Assembly: GCA_025531455.1 (NCBI GenBank)
Contig: JAMYHL010000080.1
Location: 62,001-126,000 of the forward strand
DNA: 64,000 bases
Direction of reading: 5' to 3'
Source of the DNA: Apiotrichum sp. Y4204
Taxonomy: Eukaryota > Basidiomycota > Tremellomycetes > Trichosporonales > Trichosporonaceae
Notes under the pieces: model-generated
What the model saw: the letters and a program-made list of their open reading frames with translations, nothing else
What the model was told of the DNA's origin: nothing
The model's database searches: none
Shown: in pieces, positions 43,931 through 55,268 of the stretch
Layout: every line of letters starts with the position of its first letter
Position numbering within the stretch: the first letter of the stretch is position 1
Made by a program: the position numbers and the translations under genes

Positions 43931-45824
43931 CTACTTGTCGATCACGAACAGGCTCGTATCGTATCCCAGGGTTTCCGGATCGTCCTCCCCCTTGCTGGAG
44001 CGGCGCCAAGAATCCTTACGGCCATCGGGCGGGTATTCTGGAGAATGGTCAGCCAAGGCCACGTCGTCAGGCCCAGGTCGGGTGTGTGGTGCACCCCCTG
44101 CCCTGGCAGTCAGTGCTCACCGACGGCTGCGCGGTGTCCTTTGCCAAAGTGAAAGACACAGACGACGCCATAGAGAATGGTGGCGGCCTGGAATTAGCGG
44201 TCAACAGCCCAAAACGGAAGGGCGCAAACTCACTGTAAGCACGATTGCAAACCCGCCTTTGTTGTCAGTTGGTCCCAGCGGCTTGGCACTCACCAAACAC
44301 GGCGAGAGTATACCTGCACGTCGCATAGAGGGAGTTGATGAACACAGAGGCTAGCTTGTACCTTTGAATGTTGTTTCAGTACGACTGGGCGAATAATTCC
44401 GAGAGAGTATGATTCGGAGACTTACCCAAAGTATGCCTCGGCGACAACGAGGACGGCGAGGCCCAGGAGCATCAACCTTCTTGTCAGTCTCCTGTCCCAT
44501 CTGGGGCGATGCATCATCACTCGTGGCTCACACAGTGTTCTCCTTCTTGATTGCCCACATTAGCATGAAGAGCGTGGGATACAGAATCGGCAACGCAATG
44601 ACCGTGATGACGCTTTGGTCAGACCATTACCTCCTGAGCTGCTCACAGTTCACCCGTGTTGCGCCACATGAGGGGGATAATGATGAGGTACTAATGAGCC
44701 ATCAGTTGACAAGTCCTTGTTGCCAAAAGCAGTGGATCCCACCATCATGCAGAACGAGAGGCCAAAAAAGAGCAGCAGCTTGATGAGCGAGAGGAAGGTC
44801 TGGTAGTGGCGATGGACACCTGCGACGGGTTAGCGCTGCTCCCCTAGCTCTGTCCTACGCCGCCGATGACTCACGCTTCAGCTCGAAAGACGCGCTCACT
44901 ATCCGATACACTTCCCAACCAAACTGCTCGTGCAGTCGGTGCGCGGCAAAGGTAAACACCAGCATCGCTGCGGCGATGACTGCTGGGACTGCAACCAAGA
45001 CCTTGAACATGAGATCGTAGATAGTTCCAGGGCCGACACAATCCTGGATGAATAAGAACAAGGATCATCTGTTTAACCCATACTTACCCATCGCCCATCC
45101 CTCAAGATACATGGACCGGCTCGTTGTAGGGTGGCGACGGCGACCTTGGTCTGGTACACTTCAACGGCGGCCCAGGCAAGCAGGAACAGCTCAAAGAACA
45201 GGTGTATGACCAGCTGGCAGGACATCAGCACAGATCAGGAGAAGTAAAAGCGCGGCTAACGGAACGATGTAAATCGACGCGGAACGACCGGGATGACATT
45301 GATCATCACCTTTCGTGACATGTGGCCCATGCACAAACAAACACAAGAGGTACTTCCAACAGTGCACAGTTGCTCTGCCGTCTTTGACTCATGACCCACC
45401 TGTGTGACATTGTGGTTCCGCAGCGCGTCGTATGCATAGAGGAGCGAGAACACACTGAGTGTAAGTGGCCGGACGCCGAACAGTTCACCTAGCCAGCATG
45501 AAGTTTGTCAAGTACAGCGCCGAGCCGCGGAGTTGCGGAACGTTGACACCCGCGCGGACCTGCTGTCAGCAGTGGAAGGGTGGCAACACATACGTCAAGA
45601 ATGATAAAGGCCGTGATGACAAGTCCACTGACGAGGAACGACTCGACCATAGCTACCGTCAGCTCTCCCACATGTGCTCGCCACCAGGGCCTTTCCAGGC
45701 TCTCACAACACTCACCCACACCCATGTACAGAGTATCGACAGCCGAGAACTTGAGTTTGTTCCGCTGCGCCGGCCCGTGATGCGACTCGCGGAAGGTGGT
45801 CATGTTTCTCATATGCGTGCTCAT
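43931..45824 (-). CDS. Uncharacterised polytopic membrane protein (7-9 TM)
   Basis: Fifteen small exons (minus): 45824-45722, 45652-45594, 45559-45489, 45454-45400, 45309-45289, 45213-45088, 45043-44875, 44819-44743, 44690-44647, 44612-44532, 44476-44426, 44361-44294, 44256-44234, 44187-44121 and 44037-43931; about 373 aa. Helices include FLVSGLVITAFIILD, LVIHLFFELFLLAWAAVEV, FKVLVAVPAVIAAAMLVF, TFLSLIKLLLFFGLSF, VITVIALPILYPTLFMLMW and LMLLGLAVLVVAEAYFGY. No catalytic or transport motif is seen and I do not recognise the family. The C-terminus (YPPDGRKDSWRRSSKGEDD) is hydrophilic. The 21-nt exon at 45289-45309 is the weakest part, with a non-standard GTCGTT donor. Same strand as, and upstream of, the LtrA gene, but not an obvious paralog. 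Confidence 0.6.
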
Positions 45825-47570
45825 CCTGGACCTTGGAATGTTCTTTCTGAGGGTGACGAATGGTGAGAGGCAAAGCAAGGATGTGGATGAATGGGCGGGA
45901 ACCCAAAGGTGTTGTTGACTTTATAAAGTCGAGGTGTGCATTAAGAGGTGTCCGCTTGTTTCTTCTGACTTCGCATCATCAGAGGCGCACGTTGCACGGC
46001 TCCCAGTCTCAGCTTCCCAGTTGGGTCTCTGCCGCGGAGAGAGAGAGAGAGGGTGCGTGAGGGCTGTGTGCTGTGCAAACAATCCACACAGATAAGGCGA
46101 GCCCCATGCCCAGCTATCGCCGGATGCATTGGATCGAAGTCACAGCAGTGAATGCGCGGGCCGCAAGTGAGTGGGCGAGAACGGACAAGAGGGTCAACGG
46201 GGCTTGAAGTCGTCGAGTCGAGCGTCACTTGTCGCTCGTTGCTCATCGTGAACCGCCTTCGGATGATCCGGGAATCGGGGAATCGAGAAGTGCACGAGCA
46301 CATCCACAACCTTCTTGTGGCGCAGCTGTCGCCATCCAAAGTGGGCCTCTGCGCCTCTGCGCCTCTGGCCTTTTGCGCCTCGCCTCGCCTTTGCAGTGCT
46401 GGGGATTCCTGTGTGATCCTGTGTGACCTGTGTCGCACATGACAAACGTCATTCCACGGATTCTTACTTCGGGATATCAGGCCTCTGGATATCACAAGTG
46501 ATATCACATGCAGTGCGGTACATCCTGGGATCCTGGGTACTTTGGGGGGTGCAAACGGATTGTTCCCATGATCCCATGGCCCATGGATTTACCAGTACTC
46601 TGTACTCTGTGCAATGCACCGACCGCAAATGTATGTCTCCCCTTGATCGCATTCCGTCTGGCCCGCTGATAGGGCTGATACACATATACATTGATCTGAA
46701 CTGCCTCGGGCTATGCTGGCTACGTATGTGGTATGTTGCATGTGGTATCCTCGGCACTGGCGTGCTCTGCATTCCGAGCGTCGACATCACGGGACCATGT
46801 CTTGCTCGACGACTCTATCTGGACCGCCAAGGAGATCGACGAGCCGCACCAGTGGAACCTTTACTATAACACGTAAAATCAATCGATCTTCAGTCCGCCG
46901 AGCACATGCAGGAGCCGTTGGCGTCGGAATCTTGCAGTGAAGACTCTCGTTATGCTGGCTCCGAAATCTGCCCTCTCCACATAGGTATGTACGCACTTTA
47001 TTCCCTTGTCGACGTGTTTGCAACGTCTGAAAGGGGTACTTGCGACTGCCGTACTCTGGCGATCCCGGATCCGTAGCGCCGTAGCCCTGTGCGCACCGCC
47101 AAGATCACAAAGAGTACAGTACACAGCCACGGGCTCACTCAGCGGCTCCCATGATCCCATGCCCGTCGACTGCTACATAGACCATTCTGCTTGCTCCGCA
47201 TTCAGCTCAGACTATCAATCTACTGGTGCGATCTCCATCGAGTATCTCGGATCTCGAAGCTGCACAGTCACCTATCACCTATCATTGACAGTACGAACAA
47301 CTGGCGTAAAAGGAGTTTGTTCGGGCTGTGTGAGCATGGGAGACGACAGGAGAGGAGATCGGGGATGGCAATCCCGAGTGGGGCCCCACAACCGCCCTTT
47401 GGCGTTCGGTTAACTCCGGCTACTGCAGTACTACAGTCCTCGATCTCGAAAACTCCACCCTACTCTTCAGGTACACGTCCACAAAAGTCGGCCCACATCC
47501 TGAGTTCAGTCTTCTTATGGCCTTCGCCCTCGGAGACTAACAGCTCTTCACTCGACATTCCCCCCCCACG
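45825..47570. other. 1.7-kb divergent intergenic region
   Basis: Nothing coding is recognised. It contains a GCGCCTCT-type microrepeat (about 46348-46372), a perfect inverted repeat at 46488-46505, and two copies of a TCCCATGATCCCATG word (about 46562 and 47149). Confidence 0.4.
46488..46505. repeat. Perfect inverted repeat GATATCAC-AA-GTGATATC
   Basis: 8-bp arms with a 2-nt spacer in intergenic DNA; it could be a dimeric protein-binding site. A second GATATC word lies just upstream. Confidence 0.8.
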
Positions 47571-48306
47571 ATGCCTGCCATGATCCCGTTTGACGACGAG
47601 TCTGCCCAGATGAGCAAGACCTTCCTGGGCCGCGCTGCCTGGGGTCACGCCCTGGCAGAGGCGACGAAGCCGGCAGAGATGGAGCCCGTGCCGCCCGTCA
47701 ACGCCAAAGGGGGCCGCACGATTCCGGCTGGCGGCTGGACAACGACATATGAGATTATGTGCACCGAAGGTTGGTGAGGCCGCGCCAGTAGGGGAGGCTT
47801 ACTGACCGGTTTAGAGATGTGCAACCCTTTGGGCAACCTGCACGGCGGTGCCGCGGCGACTATCGTTGACTCGTAGGTCTAAATGATTTGTGGCGATGTC
47901 TGACGGGAAGGATCACATCAGCATCTCTTGCGCTCCTCGCGACGGAGACGTTCTGGGGTATCCCCATGCTGACCGGCGTTACCATCAGCCTCGACATGCA
48001 GTATTACAACGCAGCTCCAGTGTGGGTACTGTGGAGATGGGTGTTGCGGTTTGGCTGATGTTTGCAGAGGAACGAAGATGAAGCTGATCGTCACGGTCGA
48101 GCACATGAGCATGTCGCTCTGCAATGTCCGCGGAGACGTGAGTACACTGATACCGGCGGATGAGCAACCCACTTCTGCTTGACGACGCACACCTTAGCTA
48201 TCAGTTAGACTAACTCCAGCTCGTTGACTGGGAGACAGGCAAGCGCTTCGCGAGCGGCACCCACATCAAGACCTGGCGACAACTCGCGCGCCCGTCCAAG
48301 CTCTGA
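47571..48306 (+). CDS. Hotdog-fold acyl-CoA thioesterase (4HBT/PaaI-like), PTS1 -SKL
   Basis: Exons 47571-47769, 47815-47872, 47911-48021, 48068-48137 and 48220-48306; 174 aa. The hotdog signature is MCNPLGNLHGGAAATIVDS, where HGG precedes the central helix, followed by GVTISLDMQYYNAAPVGTKM for the beta-sheet and SLCNVRGDLVDWETGKRFASG with the strand pair typical of the family. These enzymes hydrolyse acyl-CoA to free acid and CoA. The chain ends Pro-Ser-Lys-Leu, so it carries the prototypical PTS1 for import into peroxisomes. Intron 2 uses an AAG acceptor (GACGGGAAG) 38 nt after the donor. Intron 1's donor GTTGGT is weak; the alternative GTGAGG does not keep the frame. Confidence 0.88.
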
Positions 48307-48878
48307 ATACGGAGCTGGAACTGACTTGACTGATGCTCTTTGATTAGAATGTACACGCCGTCACGTGAGACATAGGACGTTCATGATATAAACCTGGCAG
48401 TTTGACAGTGGAGGCTTTATCCGAGTTGTGGTGACCATGCGGCCAGAGTAGCCGGAACACAGGCGGCGAGCAGTTGATTGCCGCAGTCGTAGGGGACGGT
48501 GTACGCGTACAGTGTGTTGCCGGAGCTGTGGATTAGACTGCACGTGCAAACAAACTGCGGGCGAGGCGCGAGGGATGTGTGAGAAGCGGAGATTCGTGCC
48601 TAAAACTGTCGACAATGGTTCTCGGCCGCCAGCCCAACTGTCCACGCCTGTCTTCACATGACGACACACATCCATTACGACATTACCGAGCGAACCCCAC
48701 CGTCTCATGTCCAGCTATAACGACCGTCTTTCTCGTCAACACGCACTCATCTCTCTGTTACTTGACACATTGGTGGATCCCACAACACATTTTGAACCTA
48801 CCCACAAGGCCCATCTTTCCTGTGCGTCTGGCTTGCAGCTTCAATCTGACGCCAGCTGCATACCCATCATCACTCATC

Positions 48879-50132
48879 ATGTCGGAGCCGGAGGTCATCA
48901 TCGTTGGGTCGGGCATTGCTGGTGCAACACTTGCATCGCTGCTGGCCCCATCGTGCCGTGTACTGCTGCTTGACCGTGACGTCCGCGGCCTCCCAGGATC
49001 TACGGGACACGCGCCCGGCCTGGTTGGGAAGCTGGCTCCACCAGTTCCCAGCGCCGAGGGGCTGACCGAGCTCGCCAGGCGGAGCATTGCGTACTACCAG
49101 ACTATTCCCGGCGGTTTTGATGTCGTGGGCGGCCTGGAGGTCACCACGGACCCCGACGACATGGTCAAGTTTGAGCAGCGGGCCAAATATGCGACGTCTC
49201 AAGGGATCAAAGCGCGCGTCGTGTCTTCAGCTGAAGCCCTGGCGCTAGCGCCCGAGCTTCTCGGCAAGATCGCGGGTGGCATCTACTTTCCCGACGATGG
49301 CACAGCCAACGCCCGTATCCTCGCCGAGCACGGTCACGACACCGCGCAGGCAGCTCGCGCCGAACTGCGTGATGCCGACGTCTTGTCAATCAAGCCCACC
49401 GATGACGGATACACGGTATCGCTCGACAGTGGCGAGACTCTCGCTGCACCCCATGTCGTGGTGTGCACTGGCATCTGGGCCGGTCAATTGACTCCCTCGC
49501 TCGCGAGCACGGCTGTCAGTGCAACGCACCCTTACGCCTTCTCTTCTCCTCATCCGCAACGGAGCAGCAAGTCGCCATGGATCCGGTGGCCGTTCAACCA
49601 CGTCTACGCCCGCGACCATGGCGACCGGGACGGACTCGGCACCTACGCCCACGACCCCGTCCACGTTCGGCCGGAGACCTACAGCACAATGCGATCCAGC
49701 TTTAGCAAGTGGGACGACCGCTTTTCCAAGGTTGTGGACGACTCGCTGGGCTTCCTCCACCCCAAGACGGCCGAAACATTCGGTGGCCAAGGCCGCACCG
49801 TCTGCACCTCCGGTCACGGCAAGGACATGGACGCTGCCCGCGGCGCGGAGATGCCGTACGCTTATGGCGGCGTGTTCACCGTCACTCCGGACGGCATGCC
49901 GCACTTTGGCAAGCTCGAGACCAGTGGTGAGGGCACACTCTGGGCCGGTGTCGGCGCGTGGGTGACGCAGGCGGGTGGCGCGGCGCAGGTCCTCGCGGAC
50001 ATGATCCTCGACGCTATGGAAAAGAAGGAGGCGCCGGTCGAGGACAAGTGGCTCCGGACGGCGCTTGACCCGAGGCGCTTTGAGGGTCAGGATGCCGTTG
50101 AGCTGGAGGCCGCAGCACTGGCGTCGATGTGA
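48879..50132 (+). CDS. FAD-dependent oxidoreductase, DAO family
   Basis: Intronless, 417 aa from ATG 48879 (an upstream in-frame ATG at 48579 adds 100 residues of unlikely composition). The dinucleotide fold is at the very start: EVIIVGSGIAGATLASLL, then an acidic strand end LLLDRD. Next come STGHAPGLVGKL, typical of the DAO/sarcosine-oxidase-like group, GGLEVTTDP, PHVVVCTGIWAG, and the C-terminal FAD contact PYAYGGVFTVTPDGMPHFG with GVGAWVTQAGGAAQVLAD. Substrate is probably an N-methyl amino acid, amine or D-amino acid, but cannot be set from sequence. No PTS1 (ends LASM). Confidence 0.88.
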   Translation: MSEPEVIIVGSGIAGATLASLLAPSCRVLLLDRDVRGLPGSTGHAPGLVGKLAPPVPSAEGLTELARRSIAYYQTIPGGFDVVGGLEVTTDPDDMVKFEQRAKYATSQGIKARVVSSAEALALAPELLGKIAGGIYFPDDGTANARILAEHGHDTAQAARAELRDADVLSIKPTDDGYTVSLDSGETLAAPHVVVCTGIWAGQLTPSLASTAVSATHPYAFSSPHPQRSSKSPWIRWPFNHVYARDHGDRDGLGTYAHDPVHVRPETYSTMRSSFSKWDDRFSKVVDDSLGFLHPKTAETFGGQGRTVCTSGHGKDMDAARGAEMPYAYGGVFTVTPDGMPHFGKLETSGEGTLWAGVGAWVTQAGGAAQVLADMILDAMEKKEAPVEDKWLRTALDPRRFEGQDAVELEAAALASM

Positions 50133-50439
50133 GCGCTACCGCATTGCACCAGGTATGAGGATGGTTACCTGCAGAACTGCGAATGAAGCATATAGGAAGT
50201 CACTCCCAAGCAGCTGGAGCTTGGATTACTGAAACGCCCCAGGTAATGTCGATGACTGCTAACCCTCACTCAAGCTGACAGAGTCACTGCATGGCTCGCA
50301 GACCGGAGGGATGGGTTTCATCAGTTCTACAGAGACCCAGACCCAGACAACCTAGAATCGCCGTGTCCTCTACTTCGGCATCCATTTTCTTACATTACTT
50401 TACTACGTTCGTGTATCATTGTATGAGCGGCCTATTCTG

Positions 50440-51145
50440 CTATCTCCACTTGGCAGTGCTATCAAATCTCTCAATATTCTGGCTGGCGGATGTCGGGGCG
50501 CGTCGAAGCAGGACGTCGCGAACGCTAACGATACGAGGAGGAGTTGGGAAGAAGGCTTTGCGAGTCTTGAAGTACATGACGCCAAGGATGATAAGATCGA
50601 TCAGCGACTCAATGTTAGTGGCCTATCTTCGGAAAAACGTACGAGAATAATCCAAACCCAAGGACAAACGAGAGCCCCAAATCTTGCACTTGATGGTCAG
50701 CTCCACCGACTGATTGTGTGCGCTAAACTTACTCCACCCCTTGGGCTGCGTTATCAGGATCCCATTCGAGAACCGATACGAAACCAAGCAAGGCAGCGGT
50801 CCATCCAAAAAAGAAAATCGACGTGAGGCCCCACAGTTGAGCCCCAGTTTTGACAAGGAATGAGCCTGGTCGACAGAGCAACAAAATGAGGCTTCGGGAG
50901 TCAGTGTTGGAGACATGCCGGTTCAATCACCTGGACGCCGCTAGCAGGAAACTTAAAGCGCCGGTTACACAACAGCCAACGATGTACCTATCGTAGTCTG
51001 CGATCAGCAAGGTATGACAACAGAGCATTACAGCTCAATGCTTACGATGGTGCAGCATGACTGCTGTGCACGCCACTTCACCTGCGCAGCAGACTGTCAC
51101 AAGAGCGAAAATGAAGATGTAAACTGAAAGGATAATGCTAGCCAT
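50440..51145 (-). CDS. Small four-TM membrane protein (MARVEL-like topology)
   Basis: Exons (minus) 51145-51046, 50997-50931, 50891-50733, 50688-50643 and 50607-50440; 179 aa. Four hydrophobic helices: SIILSVYIFIFALVTVCCAG, YIVGCCVTGALSFLLAAS and LILLLC (one long segment or a hairpin), LWGLTSIFFFGWTAALLGFV, and GALVCPWVWIILSLIDLIIL. A basic cytosolic tail follows. Length, four helices and an aromatic third helix recall fungal MARVEL-domain proteins, but the match is by topology only. All introns are 35-45 nt and keep phase; the last acceptor is TTGAG. No assigned function. Confidence 0.55.
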
Positions 51146-52857
51146 CGTGGGGAAGAGTGTTTGGTGCTGCAATTCTTTGGCAGGCAAGTAGTCTTTTAAG
51201 CAAAATCCAGGTAATGCTGACCCATGGATTCGCCCGGAACACTACTGTGTGAGTGGTCCACTGCCTCTACGCTCATTGTACTTGGGCTGTGAATATGACG
51301 TGCGAGATACTAACGTTCAGCACTGAAGCGTCAGCTGTCACTACACTATGAAGCAGTAAACATGGCAGCGGACCTCTGTCGTCAAAGCCCTCGTTGTCAA
51401 GGTGACAAACTACAACAGACTCAAAAGCGTCTCAGCCCTCATGTTGGCAAGGAAACCGCCATCCAGGTGCACCAGCACAAGTCTGACGAGATACCCCGAC
51501 CCGACAAACGCAGCTAGCAGAGCTTATCGCCCGGGCAACTGGCAGCTGATCCAGATAATGACGATGACGAGAGCGCGGTGTCTGGGGTCGTGAGATCAAT
51601 TAATCAGTTCCAGAGTTTCAGACCGGACTAATCTATACTTTCACCTTCCAGAAAACGTCATTAACATCAGGAACGGTTCCAGTTTGACGTATCATTCAAC
51701 TGCGGTTCCTTTTGGGTTGCTACTGTATGCGATGTGCTGGTGCCTGTCGCCCCTGTCCCGAAGAGTGCTGGGTGTGTCGGCTATCTGATTCTAGACGCTG
51801 CTTTGAGTCGCGACGAATCCAGCTAGAAAGGTCTCGGGTCATCTAGTCTGAGCTAATCTCGAGGTTACACCAACACGAAACCACATTTGGGGCCGGACAT
51901 GACGTCAAGCTCGGTGGAATCTTCCTTCGTTGGCTTCCCTCAAACCTGGCAGACATGTTGAAAATTCGGGACTTTTCCATCAAAGGATGTTCGATCTCTC
52001 TGTCTTGCTTACATGACATGGGTTTAATTTCCAAGAGGACAGCGTTACGCGGAGGACTGAAAGTAAAGCAAGTATCTATTCGGCGTTCTGGGTTACGTGG
52101 ACAACATGTACCTCAAGGCAATCCACATGTTCTTCTGACAACCAAGTCAGTTGGGGGCGTCTGGTGTGTGATTCGGAAGTGAGCATGATTGCCACTGGAA
52201 TGACACGGAACAGCGAAGAAGGAAGATTTCAGTAGGTCTGGATCGTGGGGCATGAATGTCACCAAATTCCACCGGCTCGACCCTACACAACCAACATCAG
52301 AACGAAGCAGAGGACTTGAGCTGCAGAGTTGACGGCTGAACGCTTCTTAAAGAACCTCACTACGAGTCGTCTACAGGGATTGAGGGGGACCTGTCCCGAG
52401 AGGAACACGAACCTGGTGTCAACAGTCTATAGCAATGCTACGCGAAGCTGTTCTCAAGACGACGACAGCTTGAGTCTTCTGACATGTTTGGTTACTGAAG
52501 GCCACGCTCTGGGAATCTCCAAGAAGTGGAGCTCGGCATCGAGATGTGCGGGTTGCGGAGAAAGAAAAAGGTATGAAGGGTGGGCCCCACCTCGCGACCG
52601 GGCCATCGCAGCCATCGCGACAAGTGAGTCCTCTTTGTACCGCGGTCGTCCACCTAGAGGGTCATGGACTCGGAACAGATCACGATATATAACAGGTAAA
52701 TAGTGACCTGAATCACTTCCCCACATCAGTTTTTTTTCTCAACTCTCTGCTCCTCTTGAGTTCCAACGTAAACCTCAAGAAGTGATCTTACTGCCTTATT
52801 CAGTGCGTTAAGCGTTAAGTGTGACAAGAATTAATTCCTAACATTGAAGACACAGTA
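51146..52857. other. Gene-poor region with a possible coding remnant
   Basis: No full gene is recognised. On the minus strand near 51405-51580 there are two short coding-like stretches (ALVIVIIWISCQLP and, after a possible intron, LVLVHLDGGFLANMRAE followed by TAG), which could be the 3' end of a decayed small membrane protein. I could not find matching upstream exons. The rest has only scattered short frames. Confidence 0.3.
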
Positions 52858-53734
52858 ATGTTCATCAAACCCGTCACTATTGCAGCTCTCCTTCCTGTCG
52901 GCGGGAGGAGCGGCATTTCCTTCGGCAGCCAAGGATAAATCCCACCTTGACGGTCCCCACTTCAATTCCAAGGTTGCGCGAGACGACCCCAAGCCTGACA
53001 TCTTCGGTATTCAGCGCTTCGCCAACGGCTCAATTCACTGTCAAGATCCCGCTTCCGTCCCCGAGTTCCCCGTGCTTGATTTGGCCATCGTCGAACAGCT
53101 CATTGCGCAACATTCCGGAAGCAACACATCTGACATCGATTTTTCTCCCGCTCTCCGCAACTCGACAGATAATGGCGTACTCCCCATCTACGCCAATGAC
53201 GATGGTGACGACGAACTTGACAAGGCGAAGGAGCTTGCCGAAGCCGGAATCTCGTTTGTCGGAGGGACCGCTGGGGCGACCGCAGCCGCACTTCCTTCCA
53301 CGGCTCTGGGCACTGCCATCTCATCCGGCCTAGGACTCGCAGGTGCGGTCTTGGGTGCCGTCGGTGGTTTTATCTCCTTGATCATCAACATTGCCAAGGA
53401 GCTTAAGAAGAAGGATCACACCTTCCGGGGAAAATTTATTAAGAAGTCACTGGAGGTGCTCCAAGACAAGTACGAGGACCACAACGTCTTTATCTATCAC
53501 CAGTTCCAGGACGACTTCAAATGGTACCTTGATGACGAGAGCACCATGATCACCACTCAGGCCGCCCTCAAGCGCAAGGACGTTGCCGATACCACCGAAT
53601 ACTTCAACATCGTAGTTTTCAGGGGAGGTGGCTGGCTCCAAAACAGCGGTGACCACGGTTGGCAGAACTGGGGTTACGCCGGCTCCTACGAGGAGACTGA
53701 GGAGGACTGGGGCCGACATGTCGACTTCTTCTAA
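52858..53734 (+). CDS. Secreted-type glycine-zipper protein of unknown function, leader out of frame
   Basis: The main frame (about 52880-53734, 284 codons) has no ATG at its start. The only ATG upstream (52858) opens a plausible signal peptide (MFIKPVTIAALL) but in the frame one base to the left, and runs into a stop after 22 codons. So there is either one extra base between 52860 and about 52900 or an unrecognised splice. The mature part has an acidic N-terminal half (DNGVLPIYANDDGDDELDKA), then a strongly hydrophobic Gly/Ala segment (GISFVGGTAGATAAALPS through LGLAGAVLGAVGGFISLI), then KELKKKDHTFRGKF and an aromatic, acidic C-terminus with WGYAGSYEETEEDWG. The hydrophobic hairpin with small residues suggests membrane association. 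I do not know the family. Confidence 0.55.
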
Positions 53735-54855
53735 GCAGTTCAAGAAGCGTGATTTTGCAGCCTCAAAGACCGATTCAGACACCGACCTGCAAAAAGAACA
53801 AGAGAAAGTAAGAAATACAGTAAAAATAACACCCCGCAACCACCAACGGATCCCATTGCGAAACAGCCCCGAGAAGCCGATCAAAAACACAAACGCATTA
53901 TGATTGTAAGTACCTCAAGTATGGATACCTAACTAACAACTTCAAAGACACAAAATCCGATTAAGAAGAAGGAAGACAAAAGACGACAAAATCACCTCAC
54001 AAGAAAACCCCGAGAAAACCTTCCCGATAAGCGCGCTTTTGACCGACAGATTACACTCTTTTACATTTCATCCGCCCTTCGTCGTATCTGAGATTTACAA
54101 ACCCCCTCAACTCTCCTCTTATGTATTGCTGTTTAGCTTAGAAAGGCAATGCGGTGAACATGTCGAATTAATCTCGAGGCAGTCCTTGCATTGTCTTCAT
54201 TCGTTGAAGGTGGAAGACAGAAAGGTGGTACCTCTCGACATTTGCCGACAGTTGACCAGGTCGTGCATGATACAGCAGCGCACACAACAGAAACCTTGTC
54301 CCTCGATCACTTGGAGAACCCTGATGCAGAAGGCTTCGACTTCAGCACCGTTGCGGTCAGAGTATTGCCTTACGGACTCAACGGATCATCGGGCTTAGAG
54401 GATTTAGCTGACAAATCGTCAGTGAACTCTTTGCTGGGCCATTACAACAAACCTTCCTGAGATGGTTGTAATGAATGCCCACTGTAAGCTCGGAATAACA
54501 TCCGTGCGGTGAGGAAATGCGGACTCCTGTTACCGTTGTCCACCTGTCAACCGCTCTCCATCTCATACCCAAAATCATGCCCACTGCAGCCATTCGCCCA
54601 GAGCATGGAGCAGATCAAAGATTCCCGCTTGACATCATACAGCATGAATGGGTTCGTTGGATGAAGGGTTTAAATTGGCGAATTATCTGCTTCGAAGCGG
54701 TCCATCAGGTGGACGCGCTGACTGTAGCTGACTCGCCTGTCAACTTCTTCAAAGCTCAGGCGAGACGGCGACGTAAAGGCGCAGGGGCGTCGACCTCGGT
54801 GAACCTGATATGCATCAAGCACTAACAACGCCACAATCTGCAGATTAGATCTCCG
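53735..54855. other. Intergenic region with doubtful open frames
   Basis: Two + strand open frames (54191-54460 and 54517-54825) have ordinary amino-acid composition (for example HEWVRWMKGLNWRIICFEAV), but I found no start with a domain, no family and no certain splice between them. They may be exons of an unknown gene or a decayed one. Confidence 0.25.
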
Positions 54856-55268
54856 TCAGCGGCATCTGCATATACTGACCATACCAAGTTGAACAGTGAT
54901 TAAGGCCAATGTGGCGAACTGCAGGCTAAACTGTCAATCCGCGCGATGCTTCATCCGATGTAGAGCACTCACTCGTCCGCGATCCCATATCGTTTACTCT
55001 TGGACGAGTAGAATATGATTAGTGGCAAAGCTGCCAGGAGTGTGAGGCAGTTAAGGAGAGTCACTTCGTTCGAGATCGAGGCCCATTTTGACTGTGGCCG
55101 CGTTTCGCGTAAAACAAGACTTGTAGTGTAAGTGGCAAAGATATCTTATTGGGAAGCGTACATGGGAATCAAGATTGCGAATGACACCCCAGAGAGGACA
55201 CAGCGCACAATGTCGTACGTTGCTTGTGCTACGGCCGTCAGAACTCGGAGCATGTAGAGGAGGCCCAT
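54856..55268 (-). CDS. Small multi-pass membrane protein, 3' exons only certain
   Basis: Supported exons (minus): 55268-55162, 55119-54973 and 54925-54856, which give 107 aa with matching phases. Hydrophobic helices are GVSFAILIPILVL, TLLNCLTLLAALPLIIFY and FATLALITVQLGMVSI. The connecting segment RETRPQSKWASISNEV is polar. ATG 55268 is used for convenience, but an AG just before it (TTCAGTAG) and coding-like sequence further upstream (to about 55590) suggest that 5' exons, probably with one or more further helices, are missing. The size and gene style resemble the four-TM gene at 50440-51145, though sequence similarity is not obvious. Unknown function. Confidence 0.4.

Noticed and set aside
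50291..50826. + strand open frames downstream of the FAD oxidoreductase
   Set aside because: They overlap the spliced four-TM minus-strand gene and have no domain or start context.
52880..53734. Glycine-rich secreted protein as a killer-type or pore-forming toxin
   Set aside because: Only the hydrophobic Gly/Ala segment suggests membrane insertion; no family match can be seen, so no toxin function is claimed.
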